Part shown: one piece after another, positions 61,420 to 64,000 of the stretch | Layout of the letters: every line of letters starts with the position of its first letter | Numbering within the stretch: position 1 is the first letter of the stretch | NCBI GenBank assembly: GCA_030536575.1 | Contig: JAUNPS010000008.1 | Coordinates: 60,078-124,077, forward strand | DNA length: 64,000 nucleotides | Origin: Eubacteriales bacterium | GTDB lineage: Bacteria > Bacillota > Clostridia > Lachnospirales > Lachnospiraceae | Direction of reading: 5' to 3' | Made by a program: the position numbers and the translations under genes | Notes under the pieces: generated by a model | Database searches by the model: none | Told to the model about the DNA's origin: nothing | The model's input: only the letters and a program-made list of their open reading frames with translations

Positions 61420-61729
61420 TCAAGAGGTGGCTCTCAACAGCGGAATGTCTTTTTGATATAGGCGGCTCTGATATTCGGAATGGATGGCTCTCTGCAACGG
61501 ATTGGGTGGCTCTGAGGTCACAAAATACTCAGCCACGATATACGTCAGCACCTCTGCCAGTTCATGCTTTTTTGCTCTGGGACTGCGCGGATCTTCCACA
61601 GCCTTCATATGTTCATACAAAGGCCTGACCAGAAACGGAGCCTTTTCACACCTCCATGGAAAGCCCCAGGCTGTCAATCAGCATCTGCTGCTCCGGCCAC
61701 AGCTTCGAAACCGCCTTCTCTTTCCCCAT
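61420..61729 (-). pseudogene. Frameshifted DDE transposase remnant (ISAs1/H-repeat-like)
   Basis: Two frames. The first (61729 downward) reads MGKEKAVSKLWPEQQMLIDS up to LGLSMEV then TGA. The second (61677-61420) continues with YEHMKAVEDPRSPRAKKHEL and AEVLTYIVAEYF, the N-terminal 'DDE_Tnp_1-associated' pattern of H-repeat/ISAs1 transposases. The catalytic domain is missing. Confidence 0.6.
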
Positions 61730-61822
61730 AATCACCAGGCACATACCTATACTATATAAATATTATACGTAAGCGATGAATAATCCACCGTATTGCCCAC
61801 TATCCCCTTAGTATCCGTCGCC

Positions 61823-62148
61823 TTAAATCGGCAATGGCTCATGGTGTTCCGGTGTTTGGTTTTCGGCATCAATCAGTCCGCTGCATCGTTCCTTTATGAA
61901 ATCGCTCCACGGAAGCAGATGTTCTATGCCTGCGGGCTCATTTTGGTAGTCCGGCATATACAGCAGCACCGTGTAGAGATACTGGAACACATTCAGCTTA
62001 TTGGCCTTGGCTGTCTCCACCATGCTGTACATGACAGCACTCGCCTCCGCTCCCGCGACAGATGTGTGGAACAGGAATGCCTTCCTGCCGATCGCGTAGC
62101 TTTTTGCCCGCCTTTCCGCCGCGTTGTTGGAAATCTCACAAACAATCC
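61823..62148 (-). pseudogene. IS66-family transposase, C-terminal fragment
   Basis: The open frame, without its own start, reads ISNNAAERRAKSYAIGRKAF, FHTSVAGAEASAVMYSMVET, then AKANKLNVFQYLYTVLLYMP and LLPWSDFIKERCSG to a stop. This is the well-known end of IS66 TnpC (catalytic Glu region plus C-terminal domain). The first about 80% of the gene is missing. Confidence 0.88.
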
Positions 62149-62235
62149 GAAAGATACAGTGGCAATTTTCCCCGCCTTGGTGTATAATATTTTTCGGTAT
62201 TATTGTTCATAGCAGATTAATTTTACCACACAAAG

Positions 62236-62277
62236 AAGAACGCCTCCAGGTTTTATTCCTGAAAGCGTTCTTTTTTC
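62236..62277. terminator. Terminator hairpin downstream of the beta-CASP gene
   Basis: AAGAACGC and CCAGG pair with CCTG and GCGTTCTT, followed by TTTTTT on the plus strand; on the minus strand the tail is TTCTTTG. It can stop transcription of the minus-strand metallo-hydrolase gene, which ends 40 bp away. Confidence 0.7.
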
Positions 62278-62316
62278 GTGGGACTTTTTTCACAGCCCCT
62301 CTTTCATACTTGTTTT

Positions 62317-63930
62317 TTATCTGTCCCATTTATCACAAAGGGCATTAATCTGCCCAGTAAATTTCGCCAAATCCTTATTCGCTCCGCCTTCATTATGCCG
62401 AATAACCGTAAGCAAACGCTGTCCAGCAGCCCAAAGTCTCGCAAAAGCGGTATTTCCCTTCGCCGCCTTCGGCGTTCCCGCCTCTTCTTTCGAAATCCGC
62501 ACCGGCTTCCCAGCCTTCATCCACGCCCCGGATGCCAGATCAAAAACCGCCCCACTATAAGGCGCTTCCGCATTCAAATGCAGTTCATCCCGCATTCTCC
62601 CCGCGAATAATTCCGTCACCGCATCTTCCCCGTGAATCACAAAAACCTTCTCCGGCTTCCCTTCAAACGCCTGAATCCACTCCATCAGTCCGCAATTATC
62701 CGCATGCCCGCTGATCCCTGAGAGCCTTCGGATTTCCGCCCGAATCTCAATTTCTTCCCCGAACAGCTTCACTTTGGGTACGCCTTCCAGAATCGCTCTT
62801 CCCAGCGTCCCTACAGCCTGATAGCCCGCAAACAAAATCGTGCATTCCGGCCTCCAGAGATTATGCTTTAAATGATGCCGAATCCGTCCCGCCTCGCACA
62901 TCCCGCTGGCAGACAGAATCACCTTCGGCTTCTGGTCAAAATTAATCATTTTTGAATCGTCACTGGTCACGGACGTTTTCAGCCCCGGAAACCCAATTGG
63001 ATTGATGCCTTTCTGCACCAGTTCCATGGCTTCCTCATCAAAATCTTCCCACATATGTTTCTGAAAAATTTCCGTCGCCTCGACTGCCAGAGGACTGTCT
63101 ACATATACATCAAAATCCTCATGGCCCTTTATCATCCGGTCTTCTTTAATTTTCCGGATAAAGTACAAAATTTCCTGTGTTCTTCCGACTGCGAAAGAAG
63201 GAATCACCACATTCCCGCCCCGGTCAAAGGTCGTCTGGATAATTTCCGCCAATTCCTTCACATAATCCGGGATCTCATTGCAATGGCTTCGATCCCCATA
63301 AGTGGATTCCATCACCACATAGTCAGCCTCTTTTAAATACTCCGGATCTCGAAGCAGCGGCTGATTCTTATTTCCAATATCTCCGGAAAAAACAATCTTT
63401 TTCTCAACTTCTTCTTCTCTGATCCACACCTCAATAGATGCAGATCCCAGCAGATGGCCAGCGTCCACAAACCGCACCTGGATTCCCTCTGCAATCTCTT
63501 CCCGTCTATGATACGGGAGTCCCACCAGACACGTGATCGCTCCATTCGCATCGTTCATGTCATACAGTGGAATGACCTCTTCCTTTCCTGCGCGGCGGCC
63601 CTTCCGGTTCTTCCACTCCGCTTCAAACATCTGAATATGCGCGCTGTCACGAAGCATAATCTCGCACAGATCCCTGGTCGCCTCCGTCGCATAAATCGGC
63701 CCCCGAAATCCCTGCTGATACAGCAGCGGAAGCCTTCCGGAATGGTCGATATGCGCATGCGTCAGCAAGACAAAATCAATCTCGCTCGCCGGTACGGGAA
63801 TCTCCTGATTCTCGAATTCATCGGGCCCCTGCTCCATCCCGCAGTCAATTAAAATCCGTTTACCGCAGGCTTCCAGATAAGAGCAGCTCCCTGTCACTTC
63901 ATGGGTCGCCCCCAAAAACGTCAGCTTCAT
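62317..63930 (-). CDS. Metallo-beta-lactamase fold protein with beta-CASP and RMMBL domains (RNase-like)
   Basis: A 537-residue cytoplasmic protein. Zinc ligands: LLTHAHIDHSGRLP (HxHxDH), the histidine in DAGHLLGSASIE and Asp in VFSGDIGNKN, then the beta-CASP insertion (about 200-370) with VVIPSFAVGRTQEILYFI and the YVDSPLAVEATEIFQKH segment, and an RMMBL domain with GISGHADNCGLMEWI and VFVIHGEDAVTELFAGRM. This is the layout of bacterial YSH1/CPSF73-like RNA-processing nucleases. The last about 70 residues form an extra tail. A possible TATACT-like -10 lies at about 63950 (reverse strand). Substrate unknown. Confidence 0.9.
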   Translation of the reverse strand: MKLTFLGATHEVTGSCSYLEACGKRILIDCGMEQGPDEFENQEIPVPASEIDFVLLTHAHIDHSGRLPLLYQQGFRGPIYATEATRDLCEIMLRDSAHIQMFEAEWKNRKGRRAGKEEVIPLYDMNDANGAITCLVGLPYHRREEIAEGIQVRFVDAGHLLGSASIEVWIREEEVEKKIVFSGDIGNKNQPLLRDPEYLKEADYVVMESTYGDRSHCNEIPDYVKELAEIIQTTFDRGGNVVIPSFAVGRTQEILYFIRKIKEDRMIKGHEDFDVYVDSPLAVEATEIFQKHMWEDFDEEAMELVQKGINPIGFPGLKTSVTSDDSKMINFDQKPKVILSASGMCEAGRIRHHLKHNLWRPECTILFAGYQAVGTLGRAILEGVPKVKLFGEEIEIRAEIRRLSGISGHADNCGLMEWIQAFEGKPEKVFVIHGEDAVTELFAGRMRDELHLNAEAPYSGAVFDLASGAWMKAGKPVRISKEEAGTPKAAKGNTAFARLWAAGQRLLTVIRHNEGGANKDLAKFTGQINALCDKWDR

Positions 63931-64000
63931 AGGCTACACTTCCTTCCTAGTATAATCCACGCAAATTAGAAGCCTGTTTCAAATTAGCATTTCCATGTTA

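Overview
The window looks like chromosomal DNA from an anaerobic, GC-moderate member of the Bacillota, most likely Lachnospiraceae-like. The basis is a bacterial V/A-type ATPase operon, YesM/YesN-type two-component systems, a PerR-like regulator beside a reverse-domain-order rubrerythrin, cell-wall-binding-repeat proteins with NlpC/P60 domains, strong AGGAGG ribosome binding sites, and a tRNA gene without an encoded CCA. The family-level call is inference from gene content. No rRNA or CRISPR array was seen.

Layout, left to right. 1-1.5 kb: the end of an AraC-type response regulator and a sugar-binding lipoprotein, probably the tail of a sugar-sensing system. 1.5-8.0 kb: an oppABCDF peptide importer followed by pyroglutamyl-peptidase. 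8.2-8.9 kb: a PIN/AbrB toxin-antitoxin pair. 9.0-21.8 kb (minus strand): a carbohydrate/aglycone utilisation locus with a YesMN sensor pair, an Old-Yellow-Enzyme reductase, an LplABC-type sugar importer, a GH78 alpha-L-rhamnosidase, a YczE-like membrane protein, an esterase and a DUF3237 protein. 21.9-25.9 kb: a decayed integrative element at the 3' end of tRNA-Lys(CTT), holding a Uma2 protein, a small RHH-like protein, a split Rpn-type nuclease, a ParB-like fragment and an internally deleted integrase. 26.0-28.6 kb: an AI-2E-family transporter, a strongly structured RNA candidate of about 345 nt, and trmB. 28.7-37.4 kb: a nine-gene V/A-type ATPase operon (H/G-C-I-K-F-E-A-B-D). 37.5-43.4 kb: two NlpC/P60 wall hydrolases flanking a polytopic glycosyltransferase-like protein. 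43.5-45.7 kb: thioredoxin reductase, PerR and reverse rubrerythrin. 45.8-52.1 kb: three tandem paralogous surface proteins behind a promoter whose -35/-10 spacer contains ten consecutive G. 52.2-57.2 kb: an ABC exporter with its own two-component system. 57.4-60.0 kb: a copper ATPase with a copper-chaperone-like C-terminal domain that has its own ribosome binding site. 60.3-62.2 kb: an ECF S-component and fragments of three IS families. 62.3-63.9 kb: a beta-CASP metallo-beta-lactamase-fold protein.

The observations most worth following up are: the G10 promoter spacer, a candidate phase-variable switch for the surface-protein operon; the pseudoknotted RNA next to trmB (HEARO/omega-RNA-like is my best guess, unverified); the Rpn gene split by a segment with perfect 24-bp inverted ends; the internal CopZ-like start in copA; a near-identical operator-like motif upstream of both NlpC/P60 genes; and four helically phased repeats upstream of the sugar-binding protein gene next to a YesN-type regulator.
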